DNA of 60,886 bases from a virus, in the IMG/VR virus record IMGVR_UViG_3300024348_000035, positions 1-60,886 of that record; one strand, 5' to 3'. How positions within the stretch are numbered: position 1 is the stretch's first letter; the number at the start of each line of letters is the position of its first letter. A program made the translations under genes and the position numbers. Shown here piece by piece: positions 21,486 to 29,972 of this stretch. The notes below the pieces were generated by a model. It was given only the letters and a program-made list of their open reading frames with translations. It was not told where the DNA came from and did not search any database.

Positions 21486-21905
21486 ATGAGTCAAGTAAAA
21501 TTAAATGTAGATGAATTAAAAGATTTTGTTAAGCATATTGTAAGCAATAATCAGTTTATCCAAGCACAAGGTAAAGTACCAGTTACTGTAAATATAGCTG
21601 GAGATGCTGGATTAGGTAAAACCTCTGCAATATTGCAAGTAGGGGAAGAGTTAGGATTAAATGTTGTAAAACTAAATCTGTCTCAATTAGAAGAATTGGG
21701 AGATTTAATAGGTTTTCCTGTTAAAGAATATAAAATTAAGAATGCTGAAGGAAAAGTATCCTGGATTACTGAACAAGAAATTGAGTTGGCAGGACAAAAA
21801 GGATATAAAGTAGTAGACAAAAGAATGTCGCATGCTGCTCCTGAATGGATTCAAGGCAAAGGTGAAGGCGGTGTCTTAATCTTAGATGATTTTACACGTG
21901 CGGAT
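21486..21905 (+). CDS. MoxR-type AAA+ ATPase, exon 1
   Basis: Exon 1 (140 codons) carries Walker A VNIAGDAGLGKTSA (Gly39-Ser47), the strand after it, and Walker B GGVLILDDFTRAD at its very end. Translation without splicing would stop at TAA 21906-21908. After removal of the intron, the frame continues into exon 2 (22942-23703) for a total of 393 residues. It partners with the VWA protein just upstream (10 nt). As a MoxR ATPase it should remodel a protein client using ATP, but the client is unknown. Confidence 0.88.
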
Positions 21906-22941
21906 TAACAAAATATGTAGTCTATTAGTGTTAGTGTGGATAATTTAAGTATCTTTATGATATGAAAAAGTTAAATACACAGACTCTTAAGACAGCATTA
22001 AAGTGTAAAGGAATCTACAAAATTAAAATTAATGATAAAGAGTACATTGGTAGCTCTTGTAATATTGGCCAAAGATTAAAACATCATTTGTGGTCTCTTA
22101 ACAATCAAAAACATCATAATAGAACAATGCAAAATTTATACAATAAATATGGCAAAGAAAAAATTTACTTTGCTATTGTAGAAAAATGTATAGAAGACGT
22201 TTTAATTGAAAGAGAAGCTTATTATATTAATACTCTTACTCCTTATATAAATCATATATTAGATCCTCAAAAAATAGTGAGAGATCAAGTATATAAAAAT
22301 AGGATAAGTAGTGGATTAAAAAATGCTTACACAAATGGTTTAAAACCTCATAATCTTAAACCAGTCCATAAGTATTCACTTGATAAAGGTGAGTATTTAG
22401 AAAGTTTTGAATCTTTTACAGCGGCTGCTAAATCTATTAATACTAAATATATTAATAGTATAAAAGCAGTATGTAGATTGCAACAAACTTCTGCTGGAGG
22501 ATTTGTTTGGTCTTTTTATAAAGCTCCTTATGTGCTTTTAAAAACTAAACAGTATAAGTTAGAACCAGTATTACAATATACTAATGATAATATTTTTATC
22601 AAAAGATGGGAGTCTATAACTCAAGCAAATAAGGAACTTGGTATCTCTAATATTAATAGAGCAATATCTAAAGACTTAACTGCTGGAAGTTATAGATGGA
22701 AAAAAGCATAAAGCGGGTGGTCCGCAATAAATCATGTGAATTCAGGGGATCTCCAGAGATGGACAATCCTGAGCCAAGCCTTATAGGGATATAAGGAAGG
22801 TGCAACGACTAGTGTATGGAGTCTAGAACAGACAGTAAAACACCAAGAGCGCATGACACATAGAAATATGTGATGATATAGTCTGACCTGTAGATATAAT
22901 CTAAAAGAAACTACAGAATTATAGGATAAAGAGCCTATAAG
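21906..22941 (+). ncRNA. Group I self-splicing intron
   Basis: The exon break falls after a T (GCGGAT|) and the intron ends in G (22941), as group I introns require. The 3' part has recognisable core elements: P/Q around GGACAATCCTGAGCCAAGCC (22759-22778), a P6-like hairpin CCTTATA/TATAAGG, R GTGCAACGACTA near 22801, and S GATATAGTCTGA near 22876. GTCCGC (22720-22725) is complementary to the exon end GCGGAT with a terminal U-G pair, so it is the likely internal guide. That puts the endonuclease ORF between the 5' splice site and the guide, in the P1 loop. Splicing is inferred from frame restoration. Confidence 0.85.
21962..22711 (+). CDS. GIY-YIG homing endonuclease
   Basis: The N-terminal GIY-YIG nuclease shows KGIYKIKINDKEYIGSS, followed by IGQRLKHHLWSL and FAIVEKC...LIEREAYYINTL with the conserved Arg and Glu. 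The C-terminal half has two NUMOD1-like DNA-binding repeats (VHKYSLDKGEYLESFESF and VLQYTNDNIFIKRWESIT, each followed by a small HTH). It is encoded inside the intron of the ATPase gene and would cut intron-less alleles to spread the intron. The start is 56 nt after the 5' splice site. Confidence 0.9.
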   Translation: MKKLNTQTLKTALKCKGIYKIKINDKEYIGSSCNIGQRLKHHLWSLNNQKHHNRTMQNLYNKYGKEKIYFAIVEKCIEDVLIEREAYYINTLTPYINHILDPQKIVRDQVYKNRISSGLKNAYTNGLKPHNLKPVHKYSLDKGEYLESFESFTAAAKSINTKYINSIKAVCRLQQTSAGGFVWSFYKAPYVLLKTKQYKLEPVLQYTNDNIFIKRWESITQANKELGISNINRAISKDLTAGSYRWKKA

Positions 22942-23703
22942 TTAACAATAATGCACCGCTTTATGCAAGCAGTAATGGAAATCTGTGATAGACAAGAATA
23001 TGTTTCTTGGAAATTACCTAAGAACTGGCATGTAGTATTGACTACTAATCCAGACAATGGTGATTACAATGTAACTAGCTTAGATGTTGCACAACAAACT
23101 AGATTTATTAGTGTTGAGTTAAAATATGATGTAAATGTATGGGCTCGTTGGGCAGAAGCAGTAAACATTGACGGTAGATGTATTAATTTCATGTTGATGA
23201 ATCCTGAATTAGTAACTCAAAAAGTTAATCCAAGAAGTGTAACTACTTTCTTTAACTCTATTAGTTCTATTCAAAAGTTTGAAAATGAATTACCGATGAT
23301 TCAAATGATTGGTGAAGGTTCAGTTGGAGACGATTTTAGTTCTATGTTCACTATGTTTATCAATAATAAATTAGATAAGATAATTTCTCCTGAAGATATT
23401 TTAACTAAGGATGAAGGATATGTATTTGGTGTTCTTAAGGATATGATTGGAGAAGATGACGAGTTTAGAGCAGATATCTCAAGTGTAGTTGCTACTAGAA
23501 TTATTAATTATTCTATAAACAAAGCTTCTACGGGTCCTATTTCTGATGGGATTATTCAAAGATTGTCTACAATAACTACTGAGTGTAAATCTTTTACTGA
23601 TGATTTAAGATATTATATTATCAAAGAATTATTGAGTGGGAACAAGCCTAAATTCAGTAAAATAATGTTAAACCCAAAAGTCGCTAAAATGGCTATAAAA
23701 TAA
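22942..23703 (+). CDS. MoxR-type AAA+ ATPase, exon 2
   Basis: Exon 2 begins TTAACAATAATGCAC, giving LTIMHRFMQAVMEICDRQEY after the spliced DDFTRAD. Sensor 1 HVVLTTNPDNGDYNVTSLDV and the arginine region AQQTRF follow, then a lid domain with helices. The C-terminal part ends IMLNPKVAKMAIK. This exon alone would not be a working ATPase, since Walker A and B are in exon 1. Spliced length is 393 residues, normal for phage MoxR-like proteins. Confidence 0.88.
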   Translation, partial: LTIMHRFMQAVMEICDRQEYVSWKLPKNWHVVLTTNPDNGDYNVTSLDVAQQTRFISVELKYDVNVWARWAEAVNIDGRCINFMLMNPELVTQKVNPRSVTTFFNSISSIQKFENELPMIQMIGEGSVGDDFSSMFTMFINNKLDKIISPEDILTKDEGYVFGVLKDMIGEDDEFRADISSVVATRIINYSINKASTGPISDGIIQRLSTITTECKSFTDDLRYYIIKELLSGNKPKFSKIMLNPKVAKMAIK

Positions 23704-23709
23704 AAAAAT

Positions 23710-24885
23710 ATGGACAATTTTTTAATATTTGAAATTGATAATTATTCAGCACAATACGATGGGAAAGGTAATCTAGATATACAAAGGCTTGGAATAAAAA
23801 TAGATACAGGAGTAGCATTAAATAATACAACTAAAAATAACATTACTATTTCTCCTGATGAATATATTCCTAAGATTGGGGATAAGTTATACTTTTTACC
23901 TGGAGTAAATATTCCTAGAGTAAAATTAAAAAATCTTATTCTAGATTATAATGTTACAATAGTTAAAAATGTCAAAGATGCTACTGCAATATTTGGTAGT
24001 AAACATTCTATTAGTAAAATGATGACTACTAAGTGGTATTATTCTCTTAAAACAGAAGACTTTAAAGAATGTTATCAAGCTCTTAAGCCTCATTTAGATT
24101 CTAGAATTATTGATAATATAGACACTGCTTTAGAGTTTTATACAGGAGAGTGGATGCATTCAGATTGGAATAGTATTACAAAAATTTGTGATAATGACTT
24201 AAATGTTTATAAGACACTTATTATAAATCCTGGAATTGTTGCTGAAAGTAATCGAACTTCTAAGTATTTAGAGGTTATATCTGAAGAGTATTACAAGGTA
24301 TTATCTGATTTAGAAGGTAGAGTTATTTTAAGTGACGGTAGTTTAGTAGATAAATTAAATGGAGATCAAGCAATTGTAATTAATTCTGAGGTTTATGATC
24401 AGTTAGACCAAATGCTTACAAGTACAGATGAGGATAATCATATACTTGCTATGGAGATAATGGCTAACAGTAATTACAAACAAAGTCTTCTCTATATGCA
24501 TCTAATATTTAAGGAACACTATCGTGAAATTTCCAATTGTCACACTAAAAATCATGTAAACTTTAAGAGTTTACTGGCATATTTAGGCAAGGATAATTAT
24601 TCTTTGCAAAGTAGCTTAGATACTATTGTTAAAAGTTTAATTGAAAAACAAGTTTTAACTGAAGAAATGTTAAATATTTTACTAGACAAGTATTCTATGG
24701 AGATTACAAACAGTGGAGATAACACATTCTTTAAAGTTAAAAATATTACTGTAAACGAAGAAGTACTCTTAACTATTAATTCAAACTATGAATATAGAAT
24801 AAGACCTGAATTTATTCCTACAGTAATTGAAGAAACCGTAGCGGAAACTTCCGCTATTACACCCGAAAGCCTACAATGGCTATAA
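23710..24885 (+). CDS. 391-aa hypothetical protein
   Basis: A large soluble protein starting MDNFLIFEIDNYSAQYDGKG. The first 60 residues look like a beta-domain, followed by helical stretches (YYSLKTEDFKECYQALKPHL, YLEVISEEYYKVLSDLEG) and a charged end (IEETVAETSAITPESLQWL). There are no catalytic motifs. Position 6 nt behind the ATPase gene suggests it might be a client or partner of the MoxR-VWA pair. I do not recognise it beyond that context. Confidence 0.75.
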   Translation: MDNFLIFEIDNYSAQYDGKGNLDIQRLGIKIDTGVALNNTTKNNITISPDEYIPKIGDKLYFLPGVNIPRVKLKNLILDYNVTIVKNVKDATAIFGSKHSISKMMTTKWYYSLKTEDFKECYQALKPHLDSRIIDNIDTALEFYTGEWMHSDWNSITKICDNDLNVYKTLIINPGIVAESNRTSKYLEVISEEYYKVLSDLEGRVILSDGSLVDKLNGDQAIVINSEVYDQLDQMLTSTDEDNHILAMEIMANSNYKQSLLYMHLIFKEHYREISNCHTKNHVNFKSLLAYLGKDNYSLQSSLDTIVKSLIEKQVLTEEMLNILLDKYSMEITNSGDNTFFKVKNITVNEEVLLTINSNYEYRIRPEFIPTVIEETVAETSAITPESLQWL

Positions 24886-24895
24886 AACAACGATT

Positions 24896-25384
24896 ATGGT
24901 AAGTGAAATTAAATTAGAATTTCCAGAATTTATTACTCATATACCGCAGAATAAAAAAGTGTGGATAAAGATTGGTTATAATAAAATCCATGCCTCTGTG
25001 CATTTTTCAACAAGAGCAGCCCTAGTGGCTGCTATGCACGGTTACATAGAAAAACATATTCCTGAAAATCTGACTATTCAGGGGCCTATAGAGACTATTC
25101 TCACCGTATATGCTCCTGTAAATTTTGGTAATATGAAAATGATTTTGGATAAAGAAACAGGAAGAAGAAAAGTAAGTTGGAAAGCAGCGCCCATAGACTA
25201 TAAACCTAATTGGGATATAGGCAACTTGGCTCTAATATGGCTAAAGTGCCTAGATGATGTGATGATTAAAAAGGGTATATTACCTGATGATACTATTGAA
25301 CATTTGCAAAGAACTACTTATGAATTTGTCCCTGTGGCTACCCTGAAAGAACGCAAATTAGTTTATAAACTTAAAACAATTTAA
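24896..25384 (+). CDS. RusA-like Holliday junction resolvase
   Basis: The C-terminal part NWDIGNLALIWLKCLDDVMI followed by KKGILPDD matches the RusA signature (D..N....LDAL...G.l.DD) that supplies the metal-binding aspartates, near residues 104-131. The N-terminal strands and the helix (STRAALVAAMHGYIEKH) fit a RusA dimer, slightly longer (162 residues) than the E. coli protein of 120. It would cut four-way DNA junctions made by recombination. It sits beside the exonuclease gene. Confidence 0.72.
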   Translation: MVSEIKLEFPEFITHIPQNKKVWIKIGYNKIHASVHFSTRAALVAAMHGYIEKHIPENLTIQGPIETILTVYAPVNFGNMKMILDKETGRRKVSWKAAPIDYKPNWDIGNLALIWLKCLDDVMIKKGILPDDTIEHLQRTTYEFVPVATLKERKLVYKLKTI

Positions 25385-25388
25385 TAGC

Positions 25389-26399
25389 ATGAGTTATAGA
25401 GAATTAAAAAAGTTAAATCAAAGTATCCTTAAGAAGATACTTATTAGCCCTAAAGAATATCTTAGGGCAAAAGAAAAACAAGAACAAGGAGAGCAATCTA
25501 TTGCTCCTCATTTTGTATTCGGCAGTGTTGTTGATATAATGTTGGTAGGGGCTAAAGACGAGTTTGAAGAAAAGTTTGTTAGAATACCTGATGAGACTAA
25601 GTGCAGTGAAGCAGTAAAAACTATCGTAGACGGTGTTGTTGCAGAGATGGTAGAATTAGGTAGTACTTTAATAGACCGAAATATAATTCTTAGACACTGT
25701 AATAATACAGGCTACTATAATAATTGGAAAGACGATACTAGAATAGATAAAATTTTAGTGGACGGTAAAGATTATTTTGAGCTGTTAAAAACAATGGCGG
25801 GCAAGACTCCTATTACAGAAAGTGAATATGCTAAGGCAGTAGGATGCGTAATGGCTCTTAAGTCTGATGAATTTACTAAACCGTATGTAGATAAGAAACA
25901 CGATAAAGACGTAGAATTTTGGGATAAATTTGTAATAGAATTTGATTACCAAGGATTTGCAATGAAAGGGGAATTAGATAGAGTTTGTATAAATCATAAA
26001 GATAAAACTATAACTCCTATCGATTTTAAAACTACAGGAAAACCTATTACGGGATTCCAATATGAGTTCTTTACTTATCGCTATGATTTTCAAGCTACTG
26101 TATATTCTTGGGGATTATTTCAGCACCCTAAAGTAAAAGAATTAATAGATAAAGATTATGTGGTGCAAGATTTTTTGTATATTGTAGTTGAAACTAATCT
26201 ATTTAATGAACCTATGATTTTTGAAGTAGGTGAAGAAGTAATGACAATAGGGTTCCATGGAGGAACTCTTAGCAACGGCAAAAAACTAGAAGGTTTTAAA
26301 GGTGCATTAGCTAGATTACAATATGCATTAGATACTAACAATTGGAAATTTCCGATGGAGTATTATCTTAATGAAGGAAAATTAAATATTGAAATATGA
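25389..26399 (+). CDS. PD-(D/E)XK exonuclease (RecB/ExoVIII-like)
   Basis: The N-terminus SYRELKKLNQSILKKILISP plus HFVFGSVVDIMLVG is typical of RecE/RecB-like phage exonucleases. The catalytic motif is MKGELDRV near residue 194 followed by PIDFKTTG near 209-213, and FQATVYSWGLF is motif IV. At 336 residues it is a complete single nuclease domain. With the Sak4-like ATPase and SSB it would make a recombination set that resects DNA ends. The stop overlaps the next start (ATGA). Confidence 0.86.
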   Translation: MSYRELKKLNQSILKKILISPKEYLRAKEKQEQGEQSIAPHFVFGSVVDIMLVGAKDEFEEKFVRIPDETKCSEAVKTIVDGVVAEMVELGSTLIDRNIILRHCNNTGYYNNWKDDTRIDKILVDGKDYFELLKTMAGKTPITESEYAKAVGCVMALKSDEFTKPYVDKKHDKDVEFWDKFVIEFDYQGFAMKGELDRVCINHKDKTITPIDFKTTGKPITGFQYEFFTYRYDFQATVYSWGLFQHPKVKELIDKDYVVQDFLYIVVETNLFNEPMIFEVGEEVMTIGFHGGTLSNGKKLEGFKGALARLQYALDTNNWKFPMEYYLNEGKLNIEI

Positions 26400-27013
26400 G
26401 TTTAGTAAAATACACAAAAACTGCAACCTTTATATTTCCATTACTAGAAATTCCTAAAGCACTCTTTACATGTAATGTAAAAACTGCTTGGGGAAAAACT
26501 ATGTTTACTCAAAGATTTCTTAATGCTTATCTAATGGATGATAGCATTAGTGCTTATAGAGAAGACTGTGTATTTGTAGTAGTAAAAAATTATAGAGATG
26601 CTGATTTTGATGCATTTTACACCACAATGTTAGGATTTCCCAACTATAGAGATGACTACGAAAAAGACGGTTGTCTTGTAATAGTATATTCTTTATCTGA
26701 GGAGCTACTTCCAGATTATAAAATATTATTAAAAGGAAAATATTCAGAAATAAGTGCAGATGCTAAGAGATTAATCTTAGGCAATCACTTTTTCACAGGT
26801 AAAGCATTTACCCTTCCTTTAATATTAAATAAATCTGAAGCGCTCAAAGACAGCTGGGAAGATAGGCTGAGTGCTCCTAATTCTATTGCTAATTTATATG
26901 ACCAAGAAGTTTGGCCAATAATTGAAATAGAAAAGGACACTATATGTGCAAATATGCTCAAAGAATTTGCTTACTCAACAGAGAAGCTAGAACCAACGGG
27001 GGAGTTTGAATAA
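26396..27013 (+). CDS. 205-aa hypothetical protein
   Basis: The start overlaps the previous stop (ATGA). The product has a mixed fold: YTKTATFIFPLLEIPKAL, then aromatic- and acid-rich parts (DCVFVVVKNYRDADFDAFYT) and LNKSEALKDSWEDRLSAPNS. The end lies inside the hairpin of the terminator at 26994. Similar proteins accompany the nuclease in crAss-like genomes as unknowns, but I cannot confirm this. No function is assigned. Confidence 0.7.
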   Translation: MSLVKYTKTATFIFPLLEIPKALFTCNVKTAWGKTMFTQRFLNAYLMDDSISAYREDCVFVVVKNYRDADFDAFYTTMLGFPNYRDDYEKDGCLVIVYSLSEELLPDYKILLKGKYSEISADAKRLILGNHFFTGKAFTLPLILNKSEALKDSWEDRLSAPNSIANLYDQEVWPIIEIEKDTICANMLKEFAYSTEKLEPTGEFE

Positions 27014-27029
27014 CTCCCCTGTTATTTTT
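26994..27029 (+). terminator. Terminator overlapping a stop codon
   Basis: CAACGGGGGAGTT pairs with AACTCCCCTGTT(A), with one G-T and a 6-nt loop, followed by TTTTTG. Its left arm encodes the last residues of the 205-aa protein. Confidence 0.75.
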
Positions 27030-27110
27030 GAGCAACAAATTCCTTATTGCAAGGAAGGTCAGAGATAACCCAATGCTTGACAGAGGCTATTGGGAATACT
27101 TTGATATATT

Positions 27111-27139
27111 AAAGCCCTTACTTTGTAGGGGCTTTTTAA
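27111..27139 (+). terminator. Second terminator before the repair block
   Basis: AAAGCCCTTAC pairs with GTAGGGGCTTT around TTT, followed by TTAA. It is a compact stem of about 10 bp. Together with 26994 it isolates the next gene group, suggesting a promoter between about 27030 and 27160. Confidence 0.7.
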
Positions 27140-27164
27140 CTTATTAATTTAAAATTAGAATAGT

Positions 27165-27449
27165 ATGAGATATGAAGAATATTTATTTGTGTGTGCGTTA
27201 CGAGATTGCTCCACGTACTTTGAAAGTACTCCTTACCATACCCAGTATGAAAAAGGGGGAGAATTGTACAAAAAATACCTAGAATCTGAATTAAGTAAAA
27301 ACGTTAAAGTTCGCTACAACAGCTATATTAAGTTCTTTCACCAACTAGAAATAGTTAAAATAGAAGGCTGGTTAAAAAGAGAATTTTCAATAAAGACACT
27401 ATGTACGGTAAGGCCTATTGGGTTTCCCAACTTGGAGAAGGTTGGGTAG
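27165..27449 (+). CDS. 94-aa hypothetical protein
   Basis: The product begins MRYEEYLFVCALRDCSTYFE and is mixed in charge, with YEKGGELYKKYLESELSK and a helical end (FFHQLEIVKIEGWLKREFS). The gene overlaps the uracil-DNA glycosylase homologue by 49 nt. It is first after two terminators, so it may open a new transcript. I do not recognise its family. Confidence 0.62.
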   Translation: MRYEEYLFVCALRDCSTYFESTPYHTQYEKGGELYKKYLESELSKNVKVRYNSYIKFFHQLEIVKIEGWLKREFSIKTLCTVRPIGFPNLEKVG

Positions 27450-28081
27450 AGGTATTAAAGCCTCTGCTTAAGGACCCCTATATGGAGAAATTGATGAATT
27501 TTTTAATGGTCCAGTATGCTCTGGAGGAAGTACATCCTGAAGATTATAAAAGTTTATTTAAAGCTTTTAAATTATGTCCTTGGGAAAAGTTAAGAGTGGT
27601 TGTTATCGGCACCGAACCTAGTCCCCTAGTGGGATTAGGACCACTTGCATTCTCAGACATAACTACTATTTCTCCAAATCCTTCAGCTATGCAAATTAGA
27701 AATTGCGTAGAAAAACTCAATCAAACTTTAAACTTAGATTTTGATTTTACTTTTGAAACTTGGGCACAACAAGGTATCTTAATGCTCAACAGAAGTAATA
27801 GTTGCCCTAAAGGACAACAACAAGGGCATAAAAAGCAATGGAAAAAGTTCTTCGGCATGGTACTAATGCAAATTGTATTAGAGAAACCAGGAACTATCTT
27901 TCTTTTATGGGGAAAAGATGCAAAGCAATACGCAGACGTACTTTCTTATAACCAACATGTATTTACTTGGGAACATCCTTTAGATGCCTTCTTAGAGTAC
28001 AGAGAATGGAAATGTCCTAACTTTGCACAGATTAATTTACTAATAGAATCATTAAATGGGCCCGATAAACTTTCATGGTAA
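27401..28081 (+). CDS. Diverged uracil-DNA glycosylase homologue
   Basis: Family 1 UDG landmarks are all in place: VVVIGTEPSP (70-75 for GTEPSP, where active enzymes have GQDPYH), GPLAFSDI (GLAFSV), WAQQGILMLNRS (WARQGVLLLNT), TIFLLWGKDAKQ (FLLWGSHA) and TWEHPLDAF (HPSPLSA). The general-base Asp is Glu72, the uracil-stacking Tyr is lost (Ser74), but the uracil-binding Asn and the HP His are kept. It may be a slow or inactive enzyme, or a binding protein. Diverged UDG homologues of this kind recur in crAss-like phages. Confidence 0.85.
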   Translation: MYGKAYWVSQLGEGWVEVLKPLLKDPYMEKLMNFLMVQYALEEVHPEDYKSLFKAFKLCPWEKLRVVVIGTEPSPLVGLGPLAFSDITTISPNPSAMQIRNCVEKLNQTLNLDFDFTFETWAQQGILMLNRSNSCPKGQQQGHKKQWKKFFGMVLMQIVLEKPGTIFLLWGKDAKQYADVLSYNQHVFTWEHPLDAFLEYREWKCPNFAQINLLIESLNGPDKLSW

Positions 28082-28436
28082 GTATTCTCCTAAATATAGG
28101 GGAAATACTAGATTATCTTTTAGTTATGATGAGGTAATAGAAGCCCTAGGATTATTAAAAGATAAAGTAAAATTAAATAAGATTGCTGCTAAATTTAAAA
28201 CTTCTAGTAAGATTATTCTAGCTATGGAGGAATTATATAATAGCTCGGCAGGAACTTTAAAACGTAATATTATTTCTAATACTAAATTTGGTTATAGAAA
28301 CGATACTTATATCACAGAAGAATTTTTATTAAATTCGCTAAAATATAACTGGGAAAGTCTTAGTTGTAATGAAAAATACTTTTATTTAAATTATGGAAAA
28401 AGAAAATATAACAAACGATGTAATCTCAATGATTAG
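28056..28436 (+). CDS. 126-aa helical hypothetical protein
   Basis: The gene overlaps the UDG homologue by 26 nt and the next by 44 nt. The middle (YDEVIEALGLLKDKVKLNKI, AAKFKTSSKIILAMEELYN) looks like a helix-turn-helix-like DNA-binding unit, with a basic tail KYFYLNYGKRKYNKRCNLND. It could be a small regulator or a partner of the neighbouring repair genes. No family is recognised. Confidence 0.6.
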   Translation: MGPINFHGKYSPKYRGNTRLSFSYDEVIEALGLLKDKVKLNKIAAKFKTSSKIILAMEELYNSSAGTLKRNIISNTKFGYRNDTYITEEFLLNSLKYNWESLSCNEKYFYLNYGKRKYNKRCNLND

Positions 28437-29010
28437 AGATTGGAGTGAAGTTTTTGATTTACCTATTAAAAATACTAAGGAATTCCCTGGTATGGAAAGA
28501 GTAGGTCTTAGTATGGATTTGATAAACGAAGAGTTTATGGAAACTTTAGAAGCTATAGATAACAGAAATATTACAGAAGTACAAGATGGCCTAGGAGATT
28601 TACTATGGGTCACTGTAAGAGCTATGATGGAATTTGGAATAGATCCTTTAGAAACTATTCAAAAGATTTATGAAAGTAATATGTCAAAGGCTGACACTAC
28701 CATGGACGATGCTATTATAACTTATAAGTATTACATGGAGCAAGGTATACAGACATACTCCAAAGATAAGAAAGGTCTATTTATAACTTACCGTACTTCG
28801 GACAATAAAGTATTAAAGAGCCACAAATTTAAATCTCCTGAGCTAAATACTTTAGAAGATTCTGCATTTTGTGGAAGCTGTGGTGCTTTAGGCACTATAA
28901 ATTCCTTAAATATTTTAAAAGAAAAAACTGAGCAATGTGCAGACGGTCATTGTGTTACAGGAGATATTATGATTAATTCGCAGTTACCTCCTGATAAAAG
29001 AAGAAAATAA
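28393..29010 (+). CDS. MazG-like NTP pyrophosphohydrolase
   Basis: The N-terminal 110 residues carry the all-alpha NTP-PPase pattern: E46EFME50, then E62VQDGLGD69LLWV, matching the ExxE(12-28)ExxD metal site. A second part of about 90 residues contains FCGSCGAL, a single CxxC, and a polar end. MazG-like enzymes hydrolyse NTPs or dNTPs, and phages use them to adjust nucleotide pools or the stringent response. The gene starts inside the previous one and shares its final base with the next start. Confidence 0.8.
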   Translation: MEKENITNDVISMIRDWSEVFDLPIKNTKEFPGMERVGLSMDLINEEFMETLEAIDNRNITEVQDGLGDLLWVTVRAMMEFGIDPLETIQKIYESNMSKADTTMDDAIITYKYYMEQGIQTYSKDKKGLFITYRTSDNKVLKSHKFKSPELNTLEDSAFCGSCGALGTINSLNILKEKTEQCADGHCVTGDIMINSQLPPDKRRK

Positions 29011-29339
29011 TGGAAGTAGGTCAAAAAGTAGTATGTATAGATGATTCTATTAAACCTGGCAAAGAAGAATTTGTTAGGATTGCATATCCTCAATGGGTGA
29101 CTAGGGGTAAAACCTACACTATAAGAGATATTATCGATAATAACGATATAGTAACAGGTATTGTACTTAAAGAGGTAATTAACGGTAGTATCTATATACA
29201 CCTAATAAACGACTATCAGGAACCTGCGTTTAGAGCAGATAGATTTAGAGAATTAGATGAATTTGAGGATCTAGAAGAAGAAGAAGAAGAACAAGCAACC
29301 GTATTAATAGAAGAGAATTATGAAGATAAGAGATTTTGA
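29010..29339 (+). CDS. 109-aa SH3-like hypothetical protein
   Basis: The product begins MEVGQKVVCIDDSIKPGKEE and has the pattern ...RGKTYTIRDI...GIVLKEVINGS..EPAFRADRFREL, common in small phage proteins that look like an SH3-type barrel. It ends in a glutamate run (EDLEEEEEEQ). It overlaps both neighbours. Function unknown. The fold suggestion rests on pattern only. Confidence 0.7.
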   Translation: MEVGQKVVCIDDSIKPGKEEFVRIAYPQWVTRGKTYTIRDIIDNNDIVTGIVLKEVINGSIYIHLINDYQEPAFRADRFRELDEFEDLEEEEEEQATVLIEENYEDKRF

Positions 29340-29586
29340 AATAAGAGCTACAGAGTTTTTCTTGACAACAGAGGATACTCCTCTATCTATAGAAGAGCAA
29401 CTTGCAATATTAGAGGACACAGGAGATCCCTCGCAGTTAGTTAACACTATAAGCGGAATAAAGTTATATGATGTATTTGCTGATATAACCGTATGGGATT
29501 TAAGAGATTTAATCTATCAGCTTTCTGCAGAATACTTAAGATTTTATGATATGAAAAATTTAAGATTTTATGAACCAGCCGAGTGA
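29320..29586 (+). CDS. 88-aa acidic hypothetical protein
   Basis: ATG lies inside the end of the preceding gene (20-nt overlap). The product (MKIRDFEIRATEFFLTTEDT...) is acidic and mostly helical in the second half (LRDLIYQLSAEYLRFYDMKNL). An YLRFYD/LRFYEP duplication is near the end, probably by chance. It overlaps the next gene by 17 nt. Function unknown. Confidence 0.6.
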   Translation: MKIRDFEIRATEFFLTTEDTPLSIEEQLAILEDTGDPSQLVNTISGIKLYDVFADITVWDLRDLIYQLSAEYLRFYDMKNLRFYEPAE

Positions 29587-29908
29587 AGAGTCTGTGACTT
29601 ACATTACAATGTTATCAGCATTTCAAGTGGTATTAGATTGTCAACTTGAATTAAAAGGCACTATCTATGAGCATGATAAGAAAGTCACACAGAAAGTAAG
29701 AGAAGCAATTAATATGCTTAATCTCTCTAATGCTGCTAACAGAAATACAATATGGAAGACTGACGAGATGCAAGCAATGAAGTTATCCAGATCTATAACT
29801 AGAATATCTGGGCTAATAGCTAAATCTGATAATGTAGCGTTGTCTGTGATAGACAGCATGCTACAAGAGGGCCTAGATTTTAGTAAGTTTAAACTCGTAG
29901 AGATCTAA
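29570..29908 (+). CDS. 112-aa helical hypothetical protein
   Basis: The last + strand gene of the block. The start is the ATG within TTTTATGAACC, overlapping the previous gene. The product is helical (VTQKVREAINMLNLSNAANR, DEMQAMKLSRSITRISGLIA), without signal peptide or catalytic motif. It ends 7 nt before the bidirectional terminator, so it is the 3' end of the whole replication and repair transcript. Function unknown. Confidence 0.62.
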   Translation: MNQPSEESVTYITMLSAFQVVLDCQLELKGTIYEHDKKVTQKVREAINMLNLSNAANRNTIWKTDEMQAMKLSRSITRISGLIAKSDNVALSVIDSMLQEGLDFSKFKLVEI

Positions 29909-29915
29909 AATAAAA

Positions 29916-29945
29916 AAGTCGTAGAAGTATACTCTTTTACGACTT
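29916..29945. terminator. Bidirectional terminator between convergent blocks
   Basis: AAGTCGTA (29916-29923) pairs with TACGACTT (29938-29945). A-runs lie on the left and T-rich sequence (GCTTTAAAAAAAA) on the right, so transcripts of both directions can end here. It separates the + strand replication block from the - strand virion block. Confidence 0.8.
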
Positions 29946-29972
29946 GCTTTAAAAAAAATTTAGCGTTTTGCT

